A DNA stretch of 64,000 nucleotides from Noviherbaspirillum sp. L7-7A (GCF_019052805.1 NZ_JAHQRJ010000001.1:3100001-3164000), one strand, 5' to 3'. Shown: positions 47,165 to 56,288, counted from the first letter of the stretch. Numbers and translations: made by a program. The notes: a model not told the origin generated them from the sequence alone.

Positions 47165-48040
47165 TCACTGCACCGGCGCTACGCCCTTCACGTTGCTGCG
47201 GTAGGGCGGCAATGCGCCCGGTTGCGCATTGACGGCGCGGGCATACACCGGCATCACCTGCGGCAGGGTTTTCTGGATCTGCGAAATCCGGTTATTGCCG
47301 GATGGATGGCTCGACAGCCATTGCGGCGGCGCGCTCTTTTCCAGCATGGCCATCTTGCGCCACAGCGCCACGCCGGCGCGCGGGTCATAGCCGGCGCGTG
47401 CAACCAAGTCCAGACCGACAGTGTCGGCTTCGGTTTCGTCTTCCCGCGAGAAGCGCAGCAGCGCCAGTTGCGCGCCCTGCCCCACCACGGTCTGGCCGAG
47501 CTGGCCCAGGCCGAAAATGGCCGAGCCGAGATTGGCGCCGAGCTGCAGCAGGCTGCCCTTGGCCACCCGTTCGCGGCCATGTTCCCGCAGCGCATGGGCA
47601 ATCTCGTGGCCGGCGACGATGGCGATTTCATCGTCAGTGAGCTTCAACTGGTCCACCAGGCCGCTGAAGAAGGCGATTTTCCCGCCCGGCATGCAGAATG
47701 CGTTGACGTTGTCCGCCTTGATGAGGTTGACTTCCCATTGCCAGTCAGCCGCGCCCTGGTTCCAGCGTGTGGCCTGGGAGATGATGCGGCGGGAAATCGC
47801 GCGCACCCGCTGCAGTTGTGGGTCAGTGTCCGGCGCCAGCACGCCCTTCTGGGCCGCCTGCTGCTTCAGTTCCTGGTACTGCATGGTGGCCTGCTCTTCC
47901 AGCTGCTTTTCCGGAATCAGGCCGCGCAGCCGGGACATGCGTTCCACGGCGACGCCTTCGTCCTGCTGCGCCATGGCCGGCAGCGCGGGCGAGGCCAGGC
48001 AGAACAGCAGGGCAGAAATCAATGGCAGTTTTTTCATCAT
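47165..48040 (-). CDS. M48-family periplasmic metalloprotease
   Basis: 291 residues. A signal peptide ends PAMAQ; the zinc motif is HEIAH in VAGHEIAHALREHGRERV, and the third ligand lies in REDETEADTVGLDL. NAFCMPGGKIAFFSGLVDQL and HPSGNNRISQI are family features. Similar proteins (LoiP, YcaL, BepA-like without TPR) clear faulty outer membrane proteins. No lipobox Cys. The start overlaps the AmpG-type gene by 4 bp. A 12-bp direct repeat (GTGCCGCTTCAC at 47143-47154 and 47157-47168) spans the stop codon. Confidence 0.88.
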   Translation of the reverse strand: MMKKLPLISALLFCLASPALPAMAQQDEGVAVERMSRLRGLIPEKQLEEQATMQYQELKQQAAQKGVLAPDTDPQLQRVRAISRRIISQATRWNQGAADWQWEVNLIKADNVNAFCMPGGKIAFFSGLVDQLKLTDDEIAIVAGHEIAHALREHGRERVAKGSLLQLGANLGSAIFGLGQLGQTVVGQGAQLALLRFSREDETEADTVGLDLVARAGYDPRAGVALWRKMAMLEKSAPPQWLSSHPSGNNRISQIQKTLPQVMPVYARAVNAQPGALPPYRSNVKGVAPVQ

Positions 48041-49269
48041 TTATTCCACGGTGCAATTTTCGGGAGCATCAGCATGCCGGGCAGCGCCAGCACAAAGCAC
48101 AGGATAAAGAACAGAAACCATCCTGTCTCGGCGACGATATAGCCGACAGCGGAATTGACAAAGGTTCGGGGCACCGCCGCCAGGCTGGTGAACAGCGCGT
48201 ACTGGGTGGCGGTGTAGCGCGGATCCGTCGTGGTGGCGATATAGGAGACGAATGCCGCCGTTCCCAGGCCCACGCCAAACGCCTCGAAACCAATGACCAG
48301 TGCCAGCAAGACGAGGTCGGCGCCGGCGTAGGCAAGCCAGGCGAAACCGAGAATGGCCACCGCCTGCACCACGCCGAAGATCCACAGCGCGCGGTTGATG
48401 CCGAGTTTCACCATCCAGACGCCGCCGATGATGCCGCCGGCGATGCTGGCCCAGAAGCCGGTGGTCTTGGCCACCGCGCCGATCTGGGTCATCGAGAAGC
48501 CGAGGTCGATATAGAACTTGGTGGCCAGCGCCGTGGCCATGCTGTCGCCGAGCTTGTAGAGAAAGATGAAGCCGAGGATGGCCAGCGCATTGCCCCAGCC
48601 GCCGCGCGCGATGAATTCGCGGAATGGCAGCACCACGGCCTCCCGCATGTTCTTCGGCGGCACGCCGTAGACGCGGGGCTCGGCAATGACGAAGGTGCAG
48701 AGCAGCCCAGGCAGCATGAAGGCGGCGGTGATCCAGAACACCGGCTGCCAGGCCATCAGGTCGGCCAGGATCAGCGACAGCGCGCCCGGCACCATGCCGG
48801 CCACCTTGTAGGCATTGACATGGATCGCGCCACCCAGGCCCTGCTCGTTGTCCGGCAGGATCTCGCGCCGGTAGGCGTCGATCACGATGTCCTGGCTGGC
48901 CGAGAGGAAGGCGATCGCGCTGGCGGCGGCGGCGATCAGCGGCACCTGGGTCAGCGGGTCGAGCATGCCCATGAAGCCGATGCCGAGAAACAGCAGGCCT
49001 TGCGTCAACGCCATCCAGCCGCGCCGGCGCCCGAGCCAGCCGAAGCTGAAGCGGTCCATCAGCGGCGACCAGAGGAATTTCCAGGTATAGGGAAACATCA
49101 CCAGCGCGAACAGGCCCAGCGCCTTGACGTTCAGGCCGGACTTGGCGAGCCAGGCCTGCATCAGGGACAGCAGGATGAACAGCGGCAGGCCGGAGCTGAA
49201 ACCCAGGAACACGCATATGAGCATGCGCCGGTTCAGGTAGCTGTGCCAGGTCAGCGCATCCTGCTTCAT
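48037..49269 (-). CDS. ampG: AmpG-family muropeptide MFS transporter
   Basis: 410 residues with 12 probable membrane helices and the AmpG features FLGFSSGLPLFILLSLMQAWLAKSGL, FPYTWKFLWSPLMDRF and SQDIVIDAYRREIL. AmpG imports GlcNAc-anhydroMurNAc peptides for wall recycling. The gene overlaps metW upstream and the M48 protease downstream by 4 bp each, so metX-metW-ampG-protease is a single coupled operon. Some AmpG-like proteins transport other solutes, but the motifs here are close. Confidence 0.88.
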   Translation of the reverse strand: MKQDALTWHSYLNRRMLICVFLGFSSGLPLFILLSLMQAWLAKSGLNVKALGLFALVMFPYTWKFLWSPLMDRFSFGWLGRRRGWMALTQGLLFLGIGFMGMLDPLTQVPLIAAAASAIAFLSASQDIVIDAYRREILPDNEQGLGGAIHVNAYKVAGMVPGALSLILADLMAWQPVFWITAAFMLPGLLCTFVIAEPRVYGVPPKNMREAVVLPFREFIARGGWGNALAILGFIFLYKLGDSMATALATKFYIDLGFSMTQIGAVAKTTGFWASIAGGIIGGVWMVKLGINRALWIFGVVQAVAILGFAWLAYAGADLVLLALVIGFEAFGVGLGTAAFVSYIATTTDPRYTATQYALFTSLAAVPRTFVNSAVGYIVAETGWFLFFILCFVLALPGMLMLPKIAPWNK

Positions 49270-49880
49270 GCAACCGCCCGCTTGCGCAGCCTGAACACGG
49301 CCAGGCTGCCGCGCCAGTTGGGCAGGAAGCTCACCGGCTTGCCTGCTTCATCGAGCGCGACGAATTCCAGCACTTCCAGGCCGACCTCGTTGGCCAGGTC
49401 CTGGAAATCGTGGATGGTGGCGCAGCGCAGGTTGGGCGTGTCGTACCACTCGTAGGGCAGGCTGCGCGAGACCGGCATGCGGCCGCGCAGCAGCGCGAAG
49501 CGATGCGGCCAGTAGGCGAAGTTGGGAAAGGACACGATGGCCTCGGCGCCAACGCGGGCAATGTCGCGCAGCACGCCTTCGACATTCTTCATCATCTGCA
49601 GCGCCGACAGGCACAGCACGCTGTCGAAGGCATTGTCGGCAAAGATCGCCAGGCCCGCTTCCAGGTCCTGCTGGATCACCGGCACATTGCGGCCGATGCA
49701 GGCCGGTATCTTGGCATCGTCGATTTCCACGCCATAGCCGGCGCACTGCTTGGCGCTTTGCAGATAATCCAGCATCACGCCGTCGCCGCAGCCGAGGTCG
49801 AGCACGCGCGAGCCCGGTTCGACCCAGTGCGCAATGAAGGCCAGGTCGGCGCGCAATGCGGTCAGTTCATTGAAGTTCAT
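49266..49880 (-). CDS. metW: Methionine biosynthesis protein MetW
   Basis: 204 residues of the class-I methyltransferase fold, with [21 protein letters not shown] (SAM loop), [26 protein letters not shown] and [25 protein letters not shown]. MetW is found with MetX where homoserine is acylated by this pathway, and has been reported to assist MetX activity. The start overlaps metX by 4 bp. Confidence 0.95.
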   Translation of the reverse strand: MNFNELTALRADLAFIAHWVEPGSRVLDLGCGDGVMLDYLQSAKQCAGYGVEIDDAKIPACIGRNVPVIQQDLEAGLAIFADNAFDSVLCLSALQMMKNVEGVLRDIARVGAEAIVSFPNFAYWPHRFALLRGRMPVSRSLPYEWYDTPNLRCATIHDFQDLANEVGLEVLEFVALDEAGKPVSFLPNWRGSLAVFRLRKRAVA

Positions 49881-51049
49881 GCAGCCACCATGCTTTCGCC
49901 GCCGATTGAAACGCCGGTCTCCAGCTCGCGCCAGACCCGGTTGTAGTAGGCCCGCACGGTGGCCATGTAGCGCTCGTCCTCGAGCAGGAAGGCATCGTGG
50001 CCATGCGGCGCGTCGATCTCGGCATAGGTCACGTGGCGGCGGTTGTTGACCAGCGCCTGCACGATTTCCCGGCTTCGCGCCGGCGCGAAGCGCCAGTCGG
50101 TGGAAAACGACACCAGCAGGAACTGGGCCTGCGCCGCGGCCAGCGCCTCGGTCAGGTCGCCGCCGAACGCGGCGGCCGGATCGAAGTAATCCAGCGCCTT
50201 GGTGATCAGCAGATAGGTGTTGGCATCGAAGTACTCCGAGAACTTGTCGCCCTGATAGCGCAGATAGGACTCGATCTCGAAGTCGATGCCGTAGCCGAAC
50301 TGGTATTCGCCGGAGCGCAGCTCGCGGCCGAATTTCTCGGCCATGTCGTCGTCGGACAGGTAGGTGATGTGGCCGACCATGCGCGCCACCCGCAGGCCGT
50401 TCCTGGGCACCACGCCGTGGGCATAGTAGTCGCCGCCATGGAAGTCCGGGTCGGTCAGGATGGCCTGGCGCGCCACGTCGTTGAAGGCGATGTTCTGCGC
50501 CGACAGCCTGGGCGTGGAGGCAATCACCATGCAGTGGCGCAGCCGGTCGGGATACAGCAGGCTCCAGGCCAGGGCCTGCATGCCGCCCAGCGAGCCGCCC
50601 ATCACGGCGGCGAACTGCCGTATGCCCAGCGCGTCGGCCAGGCGGGCCTGGGCATGCACCCAGTCTTCCACCGTCACCACCGGGAAGGCCGCGCCATAGG
50701 GCTTGCCCGTGGCCGGATTGACATGCATCGGGCCGGTCGAGCCGAAGCAGGAACCGAGGTTGTTGACGCCGATGACGAAGAAGCGGTCGGTGTCGAGCGG
50801 CTTGCCGGGGCCGACCATGTTGTCCCACCAGCCCACGCTCTTGCTGCCGTCTTCCTTCAGGTAGATGCCGGCCACGTGGTGCGACGCATTGAGCGCATGG
50901 CAGACCAGCACGGCGTTGGAGCGGTCGGCATTGAGTTCGCCGTAGGTTTCATAGACCAGCTGGTAGCCGGCGATGGATGCGCCGCTCTGCAGCGGCAGGG
51001 GCGCATCGAAGTGCATGGACTGCGGGGAGACGACGCCAAGAGATTTCAT
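49877..51049 (-). CDS. metX: Homoserine O-acyltransferase MetX
   Basis: 390 residues of the alpha/beta hydrolase fold. Signature stretches: [50 protein letters not shown] (nucleophile Ser) and [12 protein letters not shown] (catalytic His). It activates homoserine with an acyl group, either acetyl or, in many MetW-linked MetX proteins, succinyl; the donor cannot be decided here. Start at 51049, preceded by a 200-nt leader with a promoter, a SAM-II-like aptamer and a terminator, so it is probably shut off by S-adenosylmethionine. Confidence 0.96.
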   Translation of the reverse strand: MKSLGVVSPQSMHFDAPLPLQSGASIAGYQLVYETYGELNADRSNAVLVCHALNASHHVAGIYLKEDGSKSVGWWDNMVGPGKPLDTDRFFVIGVNNLGSCFGSTGPMHVNPATGKPYGAAFPVVTVEDWVHAQARLADALGIRQFAAVMGGSLGGMQALAWSLLYPDRLRHCMVIASTPRLSAQNIAFNDVARQAILTDPDFHGGDYYAHGVVPRNGLRVARMVGHITYLSDDDMAEKFGRELRSGEYQFGYGIDFEIESYLRYQGDKFSEYFDANTYLLITKALDYFDPAAAFGGDLTEALAAAQAQFLLVSFSTDWRFAPARSREIVQALVNNRRHVTYAEIDAPHGHDAFLLEDERYMATVRAYYNRVWRELETGVSIGGESMVAA

Positions 51050-51094
51050 GATGGTCCGGTCTGCGGAACCGGGGCAAGCGTGCCCGCGATCCCA

Positions 51095-51128
51095 AATAAA
51101 AAAGCCCGAGAGCGCATGCTGTCGGGCT
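51095..51128 (-). terminator. Attenuator terminator in the metX leader
   Basis: On the minus strand AGCCCGA and TCGGGCT arms (51122-51128 and 51103-51109) enclose a small inner stem and are followed by TTTTTATT. It sits between the metX promoter and start codon, so it must be avoided for expression. Its left arm overlaps TTAGCC (51125-51130), which can instead pair with GGCTAA of the aptamer. Confidence 0.9.
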
Positions 51129-51150
51129 AAGTTCGGGGCTTTTCCAAGCT

Positions 51151-51240
51151 CGCTTTAGCCGTATTTATGCGGGGAGTCCCCTGGCGCCCGCAAGCTGGGC
51201 TGCCGCGCGGTGCGCTGGCAGCCGGTCAAATCGGCGCAGT
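51151..51240 (-). promoter_or_regulatory. SAM-II-like riboswitch aptamer with an inserted stem
   Basis: Read on the minus strand: helix P1 is TGCGC (51234-51238) with GCGCA (51211-51215), enclosing a loop that contains GATTTGACCGGCTGCC; the 3' segment ATAAATACGGCTAAAG (51153-51168) follows. Loop GGCTG can pair with CGGCT of the tail as pseudoknot P2. These are the conserved elements of SAM-II (the metA element: GAUUUaaCCG and AUAAAu..GCUAAA) at the expected loop size. Unlike the usual ~55-nt form, about 40 extra nucleotides with their own GCGGG/CCCGC stem lie between P1 and the ATAAA segment. Identification is by recalled consensus; no covariance search was run. Confidence 0.72.
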
Positions 51241-51246
51241 CACGGA

Positions 51247-51275
51247 AGAATAGCGAAGTCGTGGGGCGGCGTCAA
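51247..51275 (-). promoter_or_regulatory. Sigma-70 promoter of metX
   Basis: TTGACG (51270-51275) and TATTCT (51247-51252) with an exact 17-bp spacer on the minus strand, just inside and beyond the ptsI stop. Predicted transcription start at about 51240 puts the aptamer at the very 5' end of the RNA. Confidence 0.85.
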
Positions 51276-51296
51276 ACGGGCGCGCACCGTCATGTT

Positions 51297-53048
51297 CTAG
51301 GCGCTGCGCAGCTGCTCCATCGCCTCGTTGATCGCGTTGGCTTCCATGAGACGCAGGATCTTGCGGGTCCTGGGCACGATGACGGCGAGGTCGCTGTTGA
51401 GGATTTCCTGCTTCACCGACAGCAGCTGCGCCGGATGCATCGAGAACTCGCGCAGGCCCATGCCCAGAAGCAGCCGGGTCAGCTTGGTGTCGCCGGCCAT
51501 CTCGCCGCAGACCGAGACCGGGATGCCGGCCTTGGCGCCGGCCGCGATCGTGGTCGACAGCAGGAACAGCACGGCCGGGTGCAGCGGGTTGTACAGATGC
51601 GCCACCTCATGGTCGACCCGGTCCACCGCCAGCGTGTACTGGATCAGGTCATTGGTGCCGATCGACAGGAAGTCCAGCCGCTGCGCAAACAGCGGCAGCG
51701 CCAGCGCGGCGGCCGGAATCTCGATCATGGCGCCGACCTGGATCAGCGGGTCGAACTTCCTGTTGGCTTCCCGCAGCTGGCCCTTGGCCTGCTCGATCAT
51801 GTTGAGCGTCTGGTCGATCTCGAAGGCATGCGCCAGCATCGGGATCAGGAGCTTGATCGGGCCGAAGGCCGAGGCGCGCAGGATCGCGCGCAGCTGGGCC
51901 ATGAACATCTGCGGCTCGGCCAGGCAGTAACGGATGGCGCGCAGGCCCAGCGCCGGATTGAGCGCGGTTTCCTCGGCATTGTCCATCGGCTTGTCGGCGC
52001 CGATGTCCAGGGTGCGTATCGTCACCGGCCGGCCCTTCATGGCCGTGACCGCCATCTTGTAGGACTCGAACTGCTCGTCCTCGGTGGGCAGGCGGTTGGC
52101 ATAGCCGGCGCGGCCCATGAACAGGAACTCGGAGCGGAACAGGCCGATGCCGGTGGCGCCCGCCTCCAGCGCCGCCGGGCAGTCCTGCGGCAGCTCGATA
52201 TTGGCCAAAAGCGTGATCTCGGTGCCATCCCTGGTGATTGCCGGCGTCTTCTTCAGCTTGGACAGCTTCTTGCGCTCGCGCAGCATGCGCGCCTGGCGCT
52301 CCCGGTACTGCTCCAGCACCACCGGCGGCGGATCGACGATCACCACGCCGGCGTCGCCGTCGATGATGACCCAGTCATCCTGCGCGATCAGGGCCGAGGC
52401 GTTGTACATGCCGACCGCGGCCGGGATGTCGAGGCTGCGGGCGACGATGGCGGTGTGCGAATTCTGCCCGCCGAGGTCGGTGATGAAGCCGGCGAAGGCG
52501 CGGTCGCGGAACTGCAGCATGTCTGCCGGCGAGATGTCGTGCGCCACCACGATCATGTGGGCGGTCGAATCGGGCGAGCTGGCCAGGCCGGACAGCGTTG
52601 AGGCGCTGCCGGTCAGCACCTTCAGCACCCGCTCGCCGACCTGCTGGATGTCGTTCTTGCGCTCGCGCAGGTAGGTGTCCTCGATCTCGTCGAACTGCGC
52701 CGACAGCTCGTCGATCTGCGTCAGCAGCGCCCATTCGGCGTTGTAGTGGCGGCTGCGGATGATGTCGAGCGGCATCTCGGAAATCATCGGGTCCGACAGG
52801 ATCAGCGCATGCACATCGATGAAGGCGCCCAGTTCCGCCGGCGCATCCGGCGGCAGCTCGCGCCACACCGCCTGCAACTCCTGGTGCACGGCGGCAATCG
52901 CGTTCTGCAGACGCTGCACCTCCGCCTCCACCTGCTCTTCGCTGATCAGGTAATGCTTGACGTCGAGCGCGGCCGAGGCCAGCAGGTGCGCGCGCCCTAT
53001 CGCGATGCCGCGCGATACCGGTATGCCATGGAGCGTGAAGGATGCCAT
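51297..53048 (-). CDS. ptsI: PTS enzyme I
   Basis: 583 residues. The phosphorylated histidine is H198 in TDLGGQNSHTAIVAR; the PEP-binding barrel shows GIGLFRSEFLFMGR, IRTLDIGADKP, ALNPALGLRAIR, IGTNDLIQYTLAVDR and SVCGEMAGD. It transfers phosphate from PEP to HPr. Start at the Met of MASFTLHGIPVSRG; the frame is open for another 54 nt. It follows HPr and an EIIA(Man) gene with no membrane permease, which suggests a regulatory rather than a sugar-uptake PTS. Confidence 0.95.
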   Translation of the reverse strand: MASFTLHGIPVSRGIAIGRAHLLASAALDVKHYLISEEQVEAEVQRLQNAIAAVHQELQAVWRELPPDAPAELGAFIDVHALILSDPMISEMPLDIIRSRHYNAEWALLTQIDELSAQFDEIEDTYLRERKNDIQQVGERVLKVLTGSASTLSGLASSPDSTAHMIVVAHDISPADMLQFRDRAFAGFITDLGGQNSHTAIVARSLDIPAAVGMYNASALIAQDDWVIIDGDAGVVIVDPPPVVLEQYRERQARMLRERKKLSKLKKTPAITRDGTEITLLANIELPQDCPAALEAGATGIGLFRSEFLFMGRAGYANRLPTEDEQFESYKMAVTAMKGRPVTIRTLDIGADKPMDNAEETALNPALGLRAIRYCLAEPQMFMAQLRAILRASAFGPIKLLIPMLAHAFEIDQTLNMIEQAKGQLREANRKFDPLIQVGAMIEIPAAALALPLFAQRLDFLSIGTNDLIQYTLAVDRVDHEVAHLYNPLHPAVLFLLSTTIAAGAKAGIPVSVCGEMAGDTKLTRLLLGMGLREFSMHPAQLLSVKQEILNSDLAVIVPRTRKILRLMEANAINEAMEQLRSA

Positions 53049-53085
53049 TGATGTGTGCTTGTTCTGGTGGATCTGCGGGCCGTTC

Positions 53086-53355
53086 CTACTCACTTTCGCC
53101 AAACTTTGCCTGGATCAGCTGCGAAAGCGCGTCGAAGCATGCCTGCTCATCCGGCCCATCGACTTCCAGACTCACCACGGCGCCCTTGCCGGCCGCCAGC
53201 ATCATCACGCCCATGATGGATTTGGCATTGACGCGGCGCTTGTTGCGCGTCATCCAGACTTCGCTCTTGTACTTGGCCGCCAGTTGGGTCAGCTTCGCGG
53301 ATGCGCGCGCATGCAGACCGAGCTTGTTGATGATTTCGATGTCTTGCTGAATCAT
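53086..53355 (-). CDS. ptsH: Phosphocarrier protein HPr
   Basis: 89 residues with phosphorylation site H15 (KLGLHARASAKL) and the regulatory Ser46 (VNAKSIMGVMML) recognised by HPr kinase in organisms that have it. Start at 53355, since earlier in-frame codons overlap the EIIA gene and have no homology. It lies 22 bp after EIIA and 37 bp before ptsI. Confidence 0.95.
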   Translation of the reverse strand: MIQQDIEIINKLGLHARASAKLTQLAAKYKSEVWMTRNKRRVNAKSIMGVMMLAAGKGAVVSLEVDGPDEQACFDALSQLIQAKFGESE

Positions 53356-53377
53356 TGTGGTCTGGTTCTTGTTGGTT

Positions 53378-53785
53378 TCAGGTGGGAGAAAGTCGGACCC
53401 GGTTGTCGACCCGCACGGCGCCGTTCTGGCCGCCGGCCAGCGCCATCTCGACGACGACATCGATGGTGTCATTGCGATACGTCAGCGCCCTCAGCAGCAT
53501 CGGCAGGCTGATGCCGGCCACCACTTCCACGTGGCCGGGCTCGCACAGCGGCAGCGTGCAGTTCGACGGCGTGCCGCCCATGACGTCGGTCATGACCAGC
53601 ACGCCGCTGCCGTCGTCGATGCGCCGGATCGATTCCGACGCCAGCCGCCGTACTTCGCCGGTGTCCTGGTCGGCATTGACGTCGATCGCCTCCAGGTGCT
53701 CGGGCCGGTTGCGAAAGACATGGGTTGCCGCGTCGATGAAAGCCTGCCCAAGCGGCGCATGGGTCAGGAGCAGAATGCCAACCAT
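53378..53785 (-). CDS. PTS EIIA component, mannose family
   Basis: 135 residues of the EIIA(Man) fold with phosphorylation site H9 in GILLLTHAPLGQAF, the conserved VLVMTDVMGGTPSN loop and VVAGISLPMLLRAL. No EIIB, EIIC or EIID gene is nearby. In Betaproteobacteria this truncated system (ManX-like EIIA, HPr, EI) is thought to regulate carbon storage or virulence rather than transport. The gene lies 30 bp after gshB and is probably part of the same operon. Confidence 0.92.
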   Translation of the reverse strand: MVGILLLTHAPLGQAFIDAATHVFRNRPEHLEAIDVNADQDTGEVRRLASESIRRIDDGSGVLVMTDVMGGTPSNCTLPLCEPGHVEVVAGISLPMLLRALTYRNDTIDVVVEMALAGGQNGAVRVDNRVRLSPT

Positions 53786-53815
53786 ATAGGGGTGATCAGA
53801 AACGGAAAGCCTGCA

Positions 53816-54763
53816 TTAAACCACGCCCGCCGCGCGTTCCAGCGCATCGATGAACTTCGCGGCCACGGAAAAGCCGGTCTGCTGCTCGATTTCCTGGAAA
53901 CAGGTCGGGCTGGTGACATTAATCTCGGTGAGGTAGTTGCCGATCACATCCAGGCCCACCAGCAACAGGCCGCGCTGCCACAAAATGGGCGCCACGGTTT
54001 CGCCGATCTCGCGCTCGCGCGGCGTCAGCGCCCGCGCCACGCCGAGGCCGCCGGCGGCCAGGTTGCCGCGCACCTCGCCGCCCTGCGGTATGCGCGACAG
54101 GCCGAAGGGCATGACCTCGCCGCCGATCAGCAGCACCCGCTTGTCGCCGTCGACGATCTCGGGAATGTAGCGCTGGACCATGATGGTGCGGCGGCCGTTG
54201 TCGGACAGCGACTCGATGATGGAGCCCAGGTTCATGCCGTCTTCCCGCACCCGGAAGATGCCGGCGCCGCCCATGCCGTCCAGCGGCTTCAGGATGATGT
54301 CCTGGTGCTCGCGGTGGAAGGCGCGGATGCGGGCATTGTCGCTGGTGACCAGGGTCGGCGCGGTCAGTTGCGGAAACTGGGCGATGGACAGCTTTTCATT
54401 GTGGTTGCGGATCGCTTCGGGCCGGTTGAATACCTTCGCGCCATGGTTCTGCGCCACTTCCAGCAGATAGGTCGCATAGATGTATTCCATGTCGAACGGG
54501 GGATCGGTGCGCTCCAGCACCGCGTCGAAGTCGGTCAGCGCGAGCGCCACGGCCGGCTCGGCCTGGTACCAGTCTTCCGTATGGCCGGTCAGGTGGATGC
54601 GGGCGATGCTGGCGATCACGCGGCCGCCTTCGATTGCCATGTCGCGATGGCGGAAGGCATACAGTTCATGGCCGCGGCGCGCCGCCTCGACCATCATGGC
54701 GTAGGTGGTGTCCTTGTAGATCTTGAATGTGGAAAGCGGGTCGGCGAGGAAGGCGATCTTCAT
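53816..54763 (-). CDS. gshB: Glutathione synthetase
   Basis: 315 residues of the ATP-grasp fold: MKIAFLADPLSTFKIYKDTTYAMM at the N-terminus, FDAVLERTDPPFDMEYIYATYLLE, ILKPLDGMGGAGIFRV (ATP-binding loop) and GLDVIGNYLTEINVTSPTCFQEIE. It joins gamma-glutamylcysteine and glycine. Start at 54763, four bases after the gshA stop; both enzymes of glutathione synthesis are thus in one operon with the PTS genes. Confidence 0.96.
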   Translation of the reverse strand: MKIAFLADPLSTFKIYKDTTYAMMVEAARRGHELYAFRHRDMAIEGGRVIASIARIHLTGHTEDWYQAEPAVALALTDFDAVLERTDPPFDMEYIYATYLLEVAQNHGAKVFNRPEAIRNHNEKLSIAQFPQLTAPTLVTSDNARIRAFHREHQDIILKPLDGMGGAGIFRVREDGMNLGSIIESLSDNGRRTIMVQRYIPEIVDGDKRVLLIGGEVMPFGLSRIPQGGEVRGNLAAGGLGVARALTPREREIGETVAPILWQRGLLLVGLDVIGNYLTEINVTSPTCFQEIEQQTGFSVAAKFIDALERAAGVV

Positions 54764-54767
54764 GTTG

Positions 54768-56066
54768 TTAATACACTTCCGGATTGGGGTCGGTTTTTTC
54801 GAGTTCGATCGAGGCGGCCAGGAGCGCCAGGCGGGCCACCACGCCGTACATGTAGAAGCGGTTAGGCGCCGTGGTGCCGGGGCGGGCATGCGGGTCGGGC
54901 AAGGCATGCTGCTGGGCGAAGGCCAGCGGCACGAAATGCGCGCCGGGCGCATTCAGGTTCTCGTCCGCGCCGCGCTCGGCATGCACCCGATAGAAGCCGC
55001 CGACCACATAGCGGTCTATCATGTAGACCACCGGCTCGGCCACCGCGTCGTTGATGTGCTCGAAGCTGTAGACGCCCTCCTGCACGATCACATTGTTGAC
55101 TTCCAGCCCGTCCTTCACCACCGCCATCTTGTTGCGCTGCTTGCGGTTCAGGTCGCGCACCTCGCTGGCGTCGCGCACCGTCATGATGCCCATGCCGTAG
55201 GTGCCGGCATCGGCTTTCACGATGACGAACGGGGTTTCCTTGATGCCGTATTCCTTGTACTTCTTGCGGATCTTGGCCAGCACCGCGTCGACGGCCGTCG
55301 CCAGCGCGTCCTCGCCCACCCGCTCCTGGAAGTCGACCGGGCCGACCTTGGCGAAATACGGGTTGAGCATCCATGGATCGACATCGATCAGCTTGGCAAA
55401 CTTCTTCACCACGTCGTCGTAGGCGGAGAAGTGATTGGTCTTGCGCCGCACCGCCCAGCCGGCATGCAGCGGCGGCAGCACGTTCTGCTCGTGCAGGTCT
55501 TCCAGTATCGGCGGCAGGCCGGACGACAGGTCGTTGTTCAGCAGGATGGTGCAGGGATCGAAATTCTTCAGGCCGACGCGGCGGCCATTGGCCAGGATCT
55601 CCAGCGGTTCGAGCGTGAGCGTGCCCCCGTCGGGCAGGTTGATCGGCGTGGGCTCCTTGATGGTTTCATCCAGCGTGCCGAGGCGGATGTTCAGGCCGGT
55701 CTGGCGGAAGATCTGCATCAGCCGCGCCACGTTCTGCAGGTAGAAGGTGTTGCGGGTATGGCGCTCCGGGATCATCAGCAGGTTCTTGGCGTCCGGACAA
55801 TACTTCTCGATCGCCGCCATCGCCGCCTGCACCGCCAGCGGCAGCATCTCGGGCGAAAGGTTGTTGAAGCCGCCGGGGAACAGGTTGGTATCGACTGGGG
55901 CGAGCTTGAAGCCGGCATTGCGCAAGTCCACCGAGCAGTAGAACGGCGGCGTGTGCTCCTGCCATTCCAGCCGGAACCAGCGCTCGATGGCGGGGGTGGC
56001 GGCCAGGATTTTCTTTTCGAGATCGAGCAGCGGGCCGTTCAGGGCGGTGACGAGATGCGGAACCAT
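54768..56066 (-). CDS. gshA: Glutamate-cysteine ligase (type 3, betaproteobacterial)
   Basis: 432 residues. The sequence (WFRLEWQEHTPPFYCSVDLRNAGFKLAPVDTNLFPGGFNN, MIPERHTRNTFYLQN, ADAGTYGMGIMTVRD, DRYVVGGFYRVH) belongs to the distinct ligase family found in Betaproteobacteria, Leptospira and some others, not the E. coli or plant type. It performs the first step of glutathione synthesis. Expected length and a complete C-terminus. First gene of gshA-gshB-EIIA-ptsH-ptsI. Confidence 0.93.
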   Translation of the reverse strand: MVPHLVTALNGPLLDLEKKILAATPAIERWFRLEWQEHTPPFYCSVDLRNAGFKLAPVDTNLFPGGFNNLSPEMLPLAVQAAMAAIEKYCPDAKNLLMIPERHTRNTFYLQNVARLMQIFRQTGLNIRLGTLDETIKEPTPINLPDGGTLTLEPLEILANGRRVGLKNFDPCTILLNNDLSSGLPPILEDLHEQNVLPPLHAGWAVRRKTNHFSAYDDVVKKFAKLIDVDPWMLNPYFAKVGPVDFQERVGEDALATAVDAVLAKIRKKYKEYGIKETPFVIVKADAGTYGMGIMTVRDASEVRDLNRKQRNKMAVVKDGLEVNNVIVQEGVYSFEHINDAVAEPVVYMIDRYVVGGFYRVHAERGADENLNAPGAHFVPLAFAQQHALPDPHARPGTTAPNRFYMYGVVARLALLAASIELEKTDPNPEVY

Positions 56067-56238
56067 GGTGAACTTTCTTTACATTACGTCTACAGTGACG
56101 CAGATTCTAGCGGGATTCCCGGCCCAACGCCGGGTGGCAGGACAAGAAGTGTGCGGCCAACTGCGAGGAGAATGGGGGCGAACGGCCGTTTTTAAAAGGC
56201 GGGGAACAAAAAAAGCGCGGGGGTTCGCGTTTGCTGGA

Positions 56239-56288
56239 TGGGGCAGTGGTTGCGCGTAATCCCTGGGGCAGTGGTTCCGCGTAATGCC
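56239..56288. repeat. Tandem 25-bp repeat
   Basis: Two adjacent copies beginning TGGGGCAGTGGTT and differing at two of 25 positions. The second copy runs directly into the first of three palindromes. Confidence 0.9.

Noticed and set aside
51151-51240. SAH or SAM-I riboswitch as alternative for the metX leader
   Set aside because: Neither the SAM-I four-way-junction core nor the SAH-element core is seen, whereas loop and tail both match SAM-II.
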